The notes beneath the pieces are model-generated. The model had not been told where the DNA came from, did no database searches, and saw only the letters and a list, made by a program, of their open reading frames with translations. From contig JAFIGH010000004.1 of assembly GCA_020831525.1 (NCBI GenBank), forward strand, positions 1 to 64,000: a stretch of 64,000 bases of DNA. Reading direction: 5' to 3'. A program made the position numbers and the translations under genes. Of this stretch, positions 7,597 to 17,202 are shown in pieces (the first letter of the stretch is position 1; every line of letters begins with the position of its first letter). The DNA is from Opitutales bacterium. Lineage in GTDB: Bacteria; Verrucomicrobiota; Verrucomicrobiia; Opitutales; Oceanipulchritudinaceae.

Positions 7597-8586
7597 ATGA
7601 GAGTACTTGTTATCGGTGGAGCGGGCTATATCGGCAGTCATTGCGTGCGCCTGCTCAAGCAATACGGGCACGAGCCGGTTGTCCTCGACAATCTCGTCTA
7701 CGGGCACCGGGCGGCGGTTGCCGACGACATCCCGTTCCACGAGGGCGACCTCGGGGACACCACGTTCGTCGAGAAGCTCCTCGCGAAGGAACGGATCGAC
7801 CTCGTCATGCACTTCGCGGCCTACGCCTATGTCGGCGAATCCGTCACCGATCCCCTTAAATATTACGAAAACAACCTCGCCGCCCCCATTCGCCTGCTCG
7901 CCGCCATGCGCACGGCAGGGGTGATGAAGTTCGTCTTCAGCTCGACGTGCGCCACCTACGGCATTCCGGAGAAAATGCCGATCACCGAAGACTTGCCGCA
8001 GCGCCCCATAAACCCCTACGGCCAGACAAAACTCGACTTCGAAAACTGCCTCAAGGCCTGCGCCAACGCCCACGGCCTTTCCTTCGCCAGCTTCCGCTAC
8101 TTCAACGCAGCGGGCGCGGCGGAAGACGGCTCCATCGGCGAGGACCACGACCCCGAGACCCACCTCATACCCCTTGCCGTCTGGGCCGCACAAGGGAAGA
8201 TTCCCAAACTCACCGTCTTCGGCGACGACTACGATACCCCCGACGGCACCTGCCTGCGTGACTACATCCACGTCGACGACCTCGCCCGCGCACACATCGC
8301 GGTCTTTCCAAAACTGGAGCAGCCCGGCGCGCAGTTCTTTTACAACCTCGGCACGGGCAAACCGGCGAGCGTCCTCGAAGTCATCCGCGCCGTCGAGGAA
8401 GTCACGGGCCTGAAAGTCCCCCACTCCATCGGGCCACGCCGCGCGGGCGATCCTCCGGCGCTCTATGCCGACAGCTCCAAAGCACAGAAAGAACTCGGCT
8501 GGACACCACGCCACATGAATCTCAAAGACCTCATTGAAACCGCGTGGCGCTGGCACCGCGACCACCCGGAAGGCTTTGGACGCTGA
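7597..8586 (+). CDS. galE: UDP-glucose 4-epimerase
   Basis: GalE interconverts UDP-glucose and UDP-galactose (Leloir pathway and supply of galactosyl units for surface glycans). The 329-residue SDR-fold protein starts MRVLVIGGAGYIGSHCVRLL, with the NAD-binding GxxGxxG, and has the catalytic Y141-x-x-x-K145 pair in NPYGQTKLDFE. Other family marks are FSSTCATYG, FRYFNAAGA and CLRDYIHVDDLA. Length is normal. No other gal genes adjoin; a small basic-protein gene and a terminator follow on the same strand. Confidence 0.95.
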   Translation: MRVLVIGGAGYIGSHCVRLLKQYGHEPVVLDNLVYGHRAAVADDIPFHEGDLGDTTFVEKLLAKERIDLVMHFAAYAYVGESVTDPLKYYENNLAAPIRLLAAMRTAGVMKFVFSSTCATYGIPEKMPITEDLPQRPINPYGQTKLDFENCLKACANAHGLSFASFRYFNAAGAAEDGSIGEDHDPETHLIPLAVWAAQGKIPKLTVFGDDYDTPDGTCLRDYIHVDDLARAHIAVFPKLEQPGAQFFYNLGTGKPASVLEVIRAVEEVTGLKVPHSIGPRRAGDPPALYADSSKAQKELGWTPRHMNLKDLIETAWRWHRDHPEGFGR

Positions 8587-8716
8587 CGAGCAGTTCGCGA
8601 CCGGGACCCTTGGCAAACGTCAAAATTCAAACGGACGCGTGACTGCGGCTTGACGCGGGCTGGTTCCATCCGCAGCGTCCGCCTTCTTTCAGACCAACAA
8701 CCTTCATCCAACACAA

Positions 8717-8818
8717 ATGGGACAACCACTCAAAATCCGCACGAAGCGCCGTCGGCGCAAAGCCTACCTCGCCCGCCGCAAGGAGCGCATTAAATCGCAA
8801 CAGGCCAAGAAATCCTGA
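8717..8818 (+). CDS. 33-residue highly basic protein, possible ribosome-associated peptide
   Basis: A 33-codon frame runs from ATG 8717 to TGA 8816-8818. It encodes MGQPLKIRTKRRRRKAYLAR then RKERIKSQQAKKS, so about half of all residues are Arg or Lys. There are no membrane segments. A good intrinsic terminator lies 30 bases after the stop, which supports an expressed gene. Size and composition recall very small ribosomal proteins such as mycobacterial bS22 and the AURKAIP1/COX24 (mS38) basic domain; this is a resemblance in character, not a proven homology. No Shine-Dalgarno sequence is seen before the ATG. It is about 130 bases after galE and may have its own promoter. Confidence 0.65.
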   Translation: MGQPLKIRTKRRRRKAYLARRKERIKSQQAKKS

Positions 8819-8848
8819 GCGCCCGCAACGATTCGATCCTTCACCACC

Positions 8849-8875
8849 GCCCCGGCAAAAACGCCGGGGCTTTTT
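8849..8875 (+). terminator. Intrinsic terminator
   Basis: The 8-bp stem GCCCCGGC (8849-8856) and GCCGGGGC (8863-8870) has loop AAAAAC and five T residues after it. It ends the transcript carrying the small basic protein, and galE if it is read through. Confidence 0.9.
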
Positions 8876-9028
8876 CTATTGCGGGGCTTTTGCGCCAAAT
8901 CTCCGCAGGCGCCGGAGCGGCCGCCGTGATGGGCGGGCAACGTCGCTCAAACCGATTCACGGCGCGCACCATGTCGGTCGATTCAACGGGGTTGCGGTTT
9001 TCGGTGCCTGCTCGGCTTGGCGCGGTCC

Positions 9029-10531
9029 TCAGCCGTGTTTTTCGATGAGTTCGGCGGTGCGGGCGTAGCTCTCGCGCAGGGCCGGGTAGAGTTTGGCGAA
9101 CTCGGCGTAGAAGTCGTCGTAGACAGTCTGCGCCGGGCCGGGCTCGGTGAGGGAAGTCTCGCGCAGGACGGAGCGACAGGCCTCGCCGACGTCGTCGAAC
9201 ACGCCCGCGCCCACACCCCCGAGCAAAGCCGCTCCGTAGGCCGCGCCCTCGGTGGCATTGACGGTGACAATCGGCGTGGCGAAGACATCCGCGAGGATCT
9301 GCCGCCAGAGGGGCGATTTCGCTCCGCCGCCGGAGGCGACGATCTGTTTGGGGCGAAGACCGAGGTCGCGCATGATTTCTAGGGCATCGCGCAGGCCGAA
9401 GGTCACTCCTTCAAGGACGGCGCGGGTCATGTGGGGGCGCCCGTGGCGCAGCGTCAGTCCCGTGAAGGTGCCGCGCGCGTGCGGATCGGGATGGGGCGTG
9501 CGCTCGCCCGTGAGGTAAGGCAGGAAGAAGAGTCCTTCGCTGCCGGGCGGAACCCCGGCCGCCTCGGCGTCGAGGTCGCTCATGGAAGCGCCGCCCCCGA
9601 GGGTCTTGTGGTACCACTGGTAGGCTCCCGCACTGGAGAGCTGCACACCCATGAAATGCCACTTGCCGGGCACGGCGGAACAGAAAGCGTGCAGGCGGCC
9701 TTCCTTGTCGGGGGCGAACTCCTCGGCGTGGGCAAAGAGTACACCGCTCGTGCCGAGGGTGCAGGAGACTACGCCGGGCGAAATGATCCCGCAGCCGATC
9801 GCACCCGCGGCCTGATCACCCGCCCCCGCCGCGACGGGGAGGCCCTCCGGCAAACCGGTGGATTTCGCCGCCGCCGCGCTCACGCGCCCGGAAACCTCAG
9901 GTGACTCCAGGACCTTTGCCATCATCTCGGCCTTGACGCCGCAGGCGTCGAGCATCTCCGGTGACCAGCGGCGCGCGCCGACGTCCAGCAATGACATGCC
10001 GGAGGCATCAGAGACATCCGTGGCAAACGCTCCCGTGAGGCGATGTCGGATAAAATCCTTGGGGAGCAGAATGTGCGCCGCCTTCGCCCAGATCTCCGGT
10101 TCGTTTTTCTGCACCCAGCGGATCTTGGGTGCCGTGAAACCGGGCAGCACGGGATTGCCCGTTATGCGCAGGACCTCCGCTGCCCCGACAGCCTCCGTCA
10201 GCTCCGCGCACTCTTTTCCTGTGCGCTGGTCATTCCACATGATGCAAGGCCTCAGGACTTTCCCGTCGGCGTCGAGGAGGACGAGGCCGTGCATCTGCCC
10301 GGTCAGCCCGAGCGCGGCGACATCGCCCGGATCGATTCCTTCGAGGAGGCTGCGGACCGCCTTGACGGTGGCCTCCCACCAGTCTTCAGGATCAGACTCC
10401 GCCCAGAGCGGACGCGGTGTCACAAACGGATACTCCGGCGCGACGACCTTGACCACCCCGCCCTTTTCATCGATCAGCACGGCCTTCGCCGAGGAGGTTC
10501 CCACGTCAATCCCGATAAGGTAACGGCTCAT
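9029..10531 (-). CDS. xylB: Xylulokinase (FGGY family)
   Basis: The enzyme phosphorylates D-xylulose to xylulose 5-phosphate for the pentose phosphate pathway. The 500-residue FGGY kinase starts MSRYLIGIDVGTSSAKAVLID (phosphate-1 motif). It has the MWNDQRTGKECAEL segment typical of XylB, GAGDQAAGAIGCGI in the hinge, and the C-terminal ASGGGAKSPLWRQILADV adenosine motif. The ATG at 10531 is preferred: AAGGA stands about nine bases upstream, and the longer frame adds 65 residues without similarity to the family. No xylose isomerase or transporter is adjacent. It is divergent from the DUF2071 gene. Confidence 0.9.
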   Translation of the reverse strand: MSRYLIGIDVGTSSAKAVLIDEKGGVVKVVAPEYPFVTPRPLWAESDPEDWWEATVKAVRSLLEGIDPGDVAALGLTGQMHGLVLLDADGKVLRPCIMWNDQRTGKECAELTEAVGAAEVLRITGNPVLPGFTAPKIRWVQKNEPEIWAKAAHILLPKDFIRHRLTGAFATDVSDASGMSLLDVGARRWSPEMLDACGVKAEMMAKVLESPEVSGRVSAAAAKSTGLPEGLPVAAGAGDQAAGAIGCGIISPGVVSCTLGTSGVLFAHAEEFAPDKEGRLHAFCSAVPGKWHFMGVQLSSAGAYQWYHKTLGGGASMSDLDAEAAGVPPGSEGLFFLPYLTGERTPHPDPHARGTFTGLTLRHGRPHMTRAVLEGVTFGLRDALEIMRDLGLRPKQIVASGGGAKSPLWRQILADVFATPIVTVNATEGAAYGAALLGGVGAGVFDDVGEACRSVLRETSLTEPGPAQTVYDDFYAEFAKLYPALRESYARTAELIEKHG

Positions 10532-10627
10532 GCCGTCCGATCCTTTGATCGAGCAGCGCTTAGGCAAGGGAAAATCGGCATTTGTGGACTGGCCAAACAA
10601 GGCACAATCCGTAAATTCAGCGCCAAG

Positions 10628-11377
10628 ATGAAGGCTGCCTCCCTTCAGGACGAACTGACCCGTGCCGAATCCAGCGACGAACCCGCCGTGATGTCGCAGC
10701 GCTGGAGCGAACTGCTCTTTCTGCACTGGGCCGTCGCACCCGAAGCCGTACAGCCACGCCTGCCGCCGGGCCTGAAGGTCGATACCTTCGACGGGCGCGC
10801 GTGGATCGGCATCGTACCCTTTCGCATGGACCGCATACGGCCCTTCGGATTGCCCGCGGTTCCCGGCCTATCCGCCTTTCCCGAGCTGAATCTCCGCACC
10901 TACGTTTCCGATGGGATGCGGCGGCACGGTGTGTGGTTTTTCAGTCTCGACGCGGGAGGCTGGCTTGGCGTGCGCATTGCCCGTTACTTTTTTCACCTCC
11001 CCTACCACCACGCCTGGATGCGCGTGCGGGAGGACACCGACAGGCGCATCCACTTCACATGCAAACGCCGCCGGAGCGGACCCGCCCTCGCCTACACGTG
11101 GAAGCCCCACCCCGGCGAATACCGCGCCGAAACCGCCACACTCACCCACTTTCTCGTCGAACGCTACCGGCTGTACACATACGACAGGAGGCGCAACCGC
11201 CTGCTCACCGGACGCGTCTCGCACCCGCCCTACCTTCTCGGCAAGGCAGATGTCGACTTCTGCGACACCCGGCTATTCACGTTAAACGGATTCGACGCGC
11301 CGGACCGCCCGCCGGACCACATTATCGCCAGTTCCGGCACCGAAGTCCGCGTCCAAGCGTTGACCCCGGCGGATTGA
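10628..11377 (+). CDS. DUF2071 (YqjF-type) family protein
   Basis: This 249-residue soluble protein belongs to the YqjF/DUF2071 group, related to acetoacetate decarboxylase-like folds and of unsettled function. Recognisable blocks are MSQRWSELLFLHWAVAPEAV, LPPGLKVDTFDGRAWIGIVP, a Pro-rich strand with ELNLRTYV, and GVWFFSLDAGGWLGVRIAR followed by LPYHHAWM. The C-terminal block is FLVERYRLYTYDRRRNRLLTG. This matches the family order over its full length. The ATG at 10628 is the first reasonable start; the frame is open far upstream only because it runs antisense to xylB. It stands alone, and no pathway is implied by its neighbours. Confidence 0.82.
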   Translation: MKAASLQDELTRAESSDEPAVMSQRWSELLFLHWAVAPEAVQPRLPPGLKVDTFDGRAWIGIVPFRMDRIRPFGLPAVPGLSAFPELNLRTYVSDGMRRHGVWFFSLDAGGWLGVRIARYFFHLPYHHAWMRVREDTDRRIHFTCKRRRSGPALAYTWKPHPGEYRAETATLTHFLVERYRLYTYDRRRNRLLTGRVSHPPYLLGKADVDFCDTRLFTLNGFDAPDRPPDHIIASSGTEVRVQALTPAD

Positions 11378-11427
11378 CCGGAACACGCGGGCGCGGACGG
11401 CTGCATACTACCTTCGGGAGGACCCGC

Positions 11428-12063
11428 TCAAAACCCGAAAACTCGGCGGATGAAGCGCCAGAACGTGTTTTCCTCGCGCGGGGGAGACGCCGGAGCCGCC
11501 GAGTCATCGCGCGGAGCATCTGTTTCGGCAGCCGGGGGAGCTGGCGACATGGTTTCCTCTTCGTCCGCCGACTCCTCCGCCGACTCCTCCGTCGGCTCCG
11601 GCGGAGTCTCCCCCCCGGGAGTTGAAGGCACGTCCCCCGCCGCGGATTCGGGAGGCGCTTCGGAGGTTTCGTGGCGGGCGGACCATGCGCGGCTGCGCTC
11701 GTAGTCGAAGCGGTAGAGGTAAACCCGGCTGGTGGCGAGGGCGGGGCGCTGGGCAACGACATCTCCACGGATGGCCAGGAGGCGGTCTTCCCATACCCGG
11801 GCCTCACCGAACCCGTTCACCGGCCCGAAGTAATACCGCAGGTTCTCGTGCTCGTAGACGACAAAATAACCCGGCACACCGAGAACATCGGGCGTCGCCC
11901 GCACTCCGGGAAACGCCTCGTTAAAGTCCGCCGCGCGCATCGTCGCGGAAGCGTCGATCGCCTCGACCGGCAGGACCCGCCCGCCGGACACGGCTGCAGC
12001 CGTGACCACGACACATAAATACGCGGCACCCGCGCAGGATAGCATGCGCAAGCGGCGGCGCAT
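11428..12063 (-). CDS. Exported protein with acidic linker, function unknown
   Basis: The 211-residue product has an N-terminal signal sequence (core LSCAGAAYLCVVVTAAAVSG). A compact region of about 100 residues follows, with SATMRAADFNEAFPGVRATP, YFVVYEHENLRYYFGPVN and SRVYLYRFDYERSR. Then comes a Pro/Glu/Ala-rich acidic linker (EPTEESAEESADEEE) and a short aromatic-basic end NTFWRFIRRVFGF. That ending could touch the membrane or a partner. I do not recognise the family. Its ATG overlaps the stop of the upstream gene by one base (TGATG), indicating translational coupling in a unit that also holds the acidic and TPR proteins. Confidence 0.6.
   Translation of the reverse strand: MRRRLRMLSCAGAAYLCVVVTAAAVSGGRVLPVEAIDASATMRAADFNEAFPGVRATPDVLGVPGYFVVYEHENLRYYFGPVNGFGEARVWEDRLLAIRGDVVAQRPALATSRVYLYRFDYERSRAWSARHETSEAPPESAAGDVPSTPGGETPPEPTEESAEESADEEETMSPAPPAAETDAPRDDSAAPASPPREENTFWRFIRRVFGF
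11564..11599 (-). repeat. 12-bp tandem repeat in acidic linker
   Basis: Two exact copies of TCCGCCGACTCC (plus-strand reading, 11564-11587) are followed by a third with two mismatches (11588-11599). They encode the Glu-Glu-Ser-Ala type repeats of the linker and are likely to vary in copy number without breaking the frame. Confidence 0.7.
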
Positions 12064-12704
12064 CAGAAGTCGCTCGGCACGGTGCTGCCCTCACCGACGC
12101 GGCGCACGGGCTCGTTGCGGGGCTGATTCTCATCGCCGCGGTCGACACGGCGGGCGTCGTCCGACGACGGTTCGGTATCTTCGTGCGCAGACTCGCTCTC
12201 CGCCGGGGCGGGCTCAGCCGGGCGCTCAGCCGTTTCCGGTGCACGGGGCATTTCGACACGGGGGATCTCGACGCGGTCGGGCTCCACGGAGCGGTCGATG
12301 CCTCCCGTTCCGCCAATGCGCACTTCACCGACATCCGGGAGGTCTCCCAGATCCGCACTTCCGCGGGCGGGACGATCTCCGTCCGCGGGCGCCGGTGTTC
12401 CAGAGCCACTCTCCGTAAGATTCTCTCCGTTTTCGCCGCCGCCCGACTCCGCGGCGTTTCCATCTTCACCGCTTCCGGAGGCTTCCGCGCCGTCCGCGAC
12501 GTCCTCCGTTTCGTCGGCCGCACCGCCGCCCGCCGCATCGGCCTCGTCACTCGGCGACCCCGCCTCCGGATCGCCCGCTCCGCCCGCGGACGACGCGGAG
12601 AAGGAACCGTCAAAGATATCCGGATCCGCGCGCACGTCGTCGTCCGCCGCGAGGGCGAACGCCGCGAGGGCGGTCAAAAGCGGGAAGGTGAGGAAACGTT
12701 TCAT
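12063..12704 (-). CDS. Exported, extremely acidic low-complexity protein
   Basis: The 213-residue product has a signal peptide (MKRFLTFPLLTALAAFALAA). A mature chain made mostly of Asp, Glu, Gly, Ala, Ser and Pro follows, for example DEADAAGGGAADETEDVADG. Later come PDRVEIPRVEMPRAPETAER and a slightly more ordered end, VRRVGEGSTVPSDF. No globular domain is apparent; it is probably disordered and could bind cations or act as a spacer in the envelope. I do not recognise a family. It lies 27 bases after the TPR protein and overlaps the next gene by one base, so the three very likely form one operon. Confidence 0.55.
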   Translation of the reverse strand: MKRFLTFPLLTALAAFALAADDDVRADPDIFDGSFSASSAGGAGDPEAGSPSDEADAAGGGAADETEDVADGAEASGSGEDGNAAESGGGENGENLTESGSGTPAPADGDRPARGSADLGDLPDVGEVRIGGTGGIDRSVEPDRVEIPRVEMPRAPETAERPAEPAPAESESAHEDTEPSSDDARRVDRGDENQPRNEPVRRVGEGSTVPSDF

Positions 12705-12731
12705 GGGCTTACGTGTATTTGGACCCCCGCG

Positions 12732-14468
12732 TCACCGCTCGCGTTCATGGGCGATGACCCGGACCGGGCCGGGCGGTTCGTCGCCACGGACGAGTAGCTC
12801 GAACTCCACCGGCCGGAACCGCATACGCGCCCCGCGGATTCGGTAGCGCCCCGGCAGCAGTTCGACGGTCTGCTCCCGCTCCATCACGGCGGGTGAACGG
12901 TTCATCGGCCCGATGTAGCTGACAAGCGTGCGCCCGTCGCTAATAAAGGTAACCGGCACCGGGCGGCTTTGCTGCTCGAGGAAACTCTGCAACGCCACTT
13001 GCTCCGTAGTGAGATCGACGTAATCCGGCTTCTGCTCCATGGCTGCATTGAAGCGCGTGATGGCATCCTGATAATCGCCGCGGTCCGCCGCCTCGCGGGC
13101 AATGCGGATATTGATGGCAAAGGCCTGCTTTGCGCGCAGTACGCGGCCCGTGCGCTCATAACCTTCGATCACTTCCGACCGGTCCACGCCGGTGTCGATT
13201 AGGTCACGGTAAATGCCCCGCGCCCGCTCCCACTCCCGCGCACTCTCCGCCTCGCGGGCCGCGATAAGCGCGACACGCACCCGGTTCAGGCGGCGCTCCT
13301 CGGCAAAGGCCTCCATACGGCCGGCGATGCGGTTGTCCTCGGGATACTCGCCGCGCAGATCTCGCAGACGCCGCTCGGCCTCGTCCCACCGGTCTGCCTC
13401 GATGAGCTGTGCCACCTCGCGAAAGCCGTCCTCAACCGCCTTGTCCCGCAGCGCACGGCGCACGCGCGACACCGCCTGGCGGGCGTCCACTGCGTATTCG
13501 TCGAGGTCCGCCGCCGCTCCATACGCCGCGAGCGCGCCGCGCAGGTCGCCCCGCTCCTCAAGGCGCCGACCCTCCCGCATGCGGGCGCTCACCTCCTCAA
13601 TGGTTTCCGCCCGCTGCCGACCGACCGCCGCCGCCTCGTGAGCCGGGTCCAGAGCAAGCACGCGGTCGAAAGCTTCAATCGCCGTCGCCCCATCCCCTTC
13701 CGCGAGAGCCCGCTGGCCGCGCGAAACTTCCGCCTCCAGACGCCCCGCCGCCGACTGCCGCGCCTCCGCCAGCCGTGCCGTCGCGGACGCGGCGAGGTTC
13801 GCCGCTTCGCCGTAGCGCCCGATCTCCATGGACGTGCGCGCACGCGAGAGGCCCTCGCGCACTTCGCGAAGCGCATCCGCCTCAAATGCCTCCTCCACCT
13901 GCACCTCCCGCAAGTTGTCCTCGAGTTCCGCGATCCCCTCGCGCGCCGCCCGCCATGCCGAGACATCTCCGCGCAGTGCTTCCAATTCGCGCACGGCACG
14001 GCGGTATTCGGCCTCCGCCTCGGCGTAGGCCCGCCGATCCTCTGCCCGCTCGGCGCGGACGAAGTAGCGTTCGATTTCGAGGAGCGCACCTTCGCGGGGA
14101 GATCCAGCGGCTTCCATCCGCACGGCGTCACGAAGGGCGCGGGCATGATCCCGCGCCGTGCGCGCATCGCTCCGCTCTCCCGTCGGCGGCGGTTCGGCGG
14201 CGGCGCCTTCTTCGCCCTCCGGCGGAGTTTCCGCCGGGACCTCCCTCTCCGCACGCTCGGGTAAAAACTCCGGCAGGACAGCCACAACCCGCCACACGAG
14301 CAATGCCAGCACCAAAACCGCAACACCGAGCGCGATCCACTTGAGAGGGGGCCGCCCGCGCGGCTGCCGGTCCGGCGGAAGCGGGGGCGGCGCGCTGCCG
14401 TCCGGTCCCGTTTCCTCCGGATTCCACGGCACGAGCCGACGCCGGGGCGGTTGGCCGGAATCAGCCAT
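12732..14468 (-). CDS. Membrane-anchored TPR/coiled-coil protein with C-terminal beta domain
   Basis: The 578-residue product has a Pro-rich cytoplasmic N-terminus, one membrane helix at about residues 42-62 (WIALGVAVLVLALLVWRVVA), then a Pro/Glu linker. The rest lies outside the inner membrane: charged, Ala/Arg/Glu-rich helices with TPR-like units such as LAEGDGATAIEAFDRVLALD and AADRGDYQDAITRFNAAMEQ. It ends in a small beta domain resembling a PEGA-type module (VELLPGRYRIRGARMRFRPV). It probably acts as a periplasmic scaffold; no reaction is evident. The ATG at 14468 overlaps the end of the FMN reductase gene by eight bases; a GTG at 14486 in the same frame is also possible. Confidence 0.65.
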   Translation of the reverse strand: MADSGQPPRRRLVPWNPEETGPDGSAPPPLPPDRQPRGRPPLKWIALGVAVLVLALLVWRVVAVLPEFLPERAEREVPAETPPEGEEGAAAEPPPTGERSDARTARDHARALRDAVRMEAAGSPREGALLEIERYFVRAERAEDRRAYAEAEAEYRRAVRELEALRGDVSAWRAAREGIAELEDNLREVQVEEAFEADALREVREGLSRARTSMEIGRYGEAANLAASATARLAEARQSAAGRLEAEVSRGQRALAEGDGATAIEAFDRVLALDPAHEAAAVGRQRAETIEEVSARMREGRRLEERGDLRGALAAYGAAADLDEYAVDARQAVSRVRRALRDKAVEDGFREVAQLIEADRWDEAERRLRDLRGEYPEDNRIAGRMEAFAEERRLNRVRVALIAAREAESAREWERARGIYRDLIDTGVDRSEVIEGYERTGRVLRAKQAFAINIRIAREAADRGDYQDAITRFNAAMEQKPDYVDLTTEQVALQSFLEQQSRPVPVTFISDGRTLVSYIGPMNRSPAVMEREQTVELLPGRYRIRGARMRFRPVEFELLVRGDEPPGPVRVIAHERER

Positions 14469-15030
14469 TGCTGCCGCCGCCTTCACTCACCGGACGCAGG
14501 GCCGCGACAAACTCCTGAAAAGCCTTCGCCTGATCCTGCAACCGCTTGCGCAGATCGCCGTCCGTAATCGCCCCTGCGTCGTCGAGGAGGTCGCCGATTC
14601 CCGGCATGAAAACACGCCTGTTGAAGTTGAACGCGTTTCGATATCCAAAAATCATCTGCAACTGCTCGACGGGACGAAGCGCGCCGGAGGCGCCCGCCGA
14701 GAGACCGACATAAGCGGTGGGACGCTTCTCGAAACTCTCGGGAAAGGGGAGCATGTCGATGAAGAGCTTGAGCACGCCCGGAAAGCCGCCGTTGTATTCG
14801 GGGGTTACAATGACGACACCGTCAGCCTCGAGAACCGGCTTCTGGAATGCCGCCTCATAGCCCTCCGGCTTCTCCGCGTAGGCTCCCGGCGAGAGGATTG
14901 CCGCAGGCAACTCCGCGAGGTTGACCAGTGCGACCTCCGCACCGAGATCGCGGTGCATCGCAGCGACCGCCTTGGCGACCTTCAGCGTGTTGCTTCCTTC
15001 ACGGTTTGTTCCTGCTATGACGGTTATCAT
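14461..15030 (-). CDS. NADPH-dependent FMN reductase family protein
   Basis: This 189-residue flavodoxin-fold oxidoreductase starts MITVIAGTNREGSNTLKVA, the FMN phosphate-binding loop. It contains VIVTPEYNGGFPGVLKLFID, the family signature T-P-E-Y-N-x-x-x-P-x-x-L-K. The segment YVGLSAGASGALRPVEQLQ matches the G-x-S-x-G-x-x-x-x-x-x-x-x-L pattern. It would reduce FMN, quinones or azo compounds with NAD(P)H in the cytoplasm. The ATG at 15030 is chosen because MITVIAG is the expected first strand. The gene follows acs by 63 bases and overlaps the TPR gene, so it sits between metabolic and envelope genes in one direction. Confidence 0.88.
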   Translation of the reverse strand: MITVIAGTNREGSNTLKVAKAVAAMHRDLGAEVALVNLAELPAAILSPGAYAEKPEGYEAAFQKPVLEADGVVIVTPEYNGGFPGVLKLFIDMLPFPESFEKRPTAYVGLSAGASGALRPVEQLQMIFGYRNAFNFNRRVFMPGIGDLLDDAGAITDGDLRKRLQDQAKAFQEFVAALRPVSEGGGSNG

Positions 15031-15093
15031 CAAATCCACTCTGTGTGCAATCCCGCCCGGTTGCAAGTATCGTCGCAAAGACCCGGCGCGCCG

Positions 15094-17055
<1,962 letters not shown>

Positions 17056-17202
17056 GGTATTTTGGAATAGGAGTTCATTTCAGCGCGGCGGCGCGTCCGG
17101 GGCGGAGAGAGCCGGTCGATCCACCGAAGTGCGGCGATGTTGTTCCGCCAGCGCCGTCGAGGTCAAAGCGTTTCTTCGAGTGGGCGACTGGCGTTGGAAC
17201 TC

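Noticed and set aside
12183-12797. Long plus-strand frames antisense to the acidic protein gene
   Set aside because: They arise from the skewed Asp/Glu/Ala codons of the real minus-strand gene and encode Arg-rich nonsense; the minus strand has a signal peptide and a one-base overlap with the next gene.
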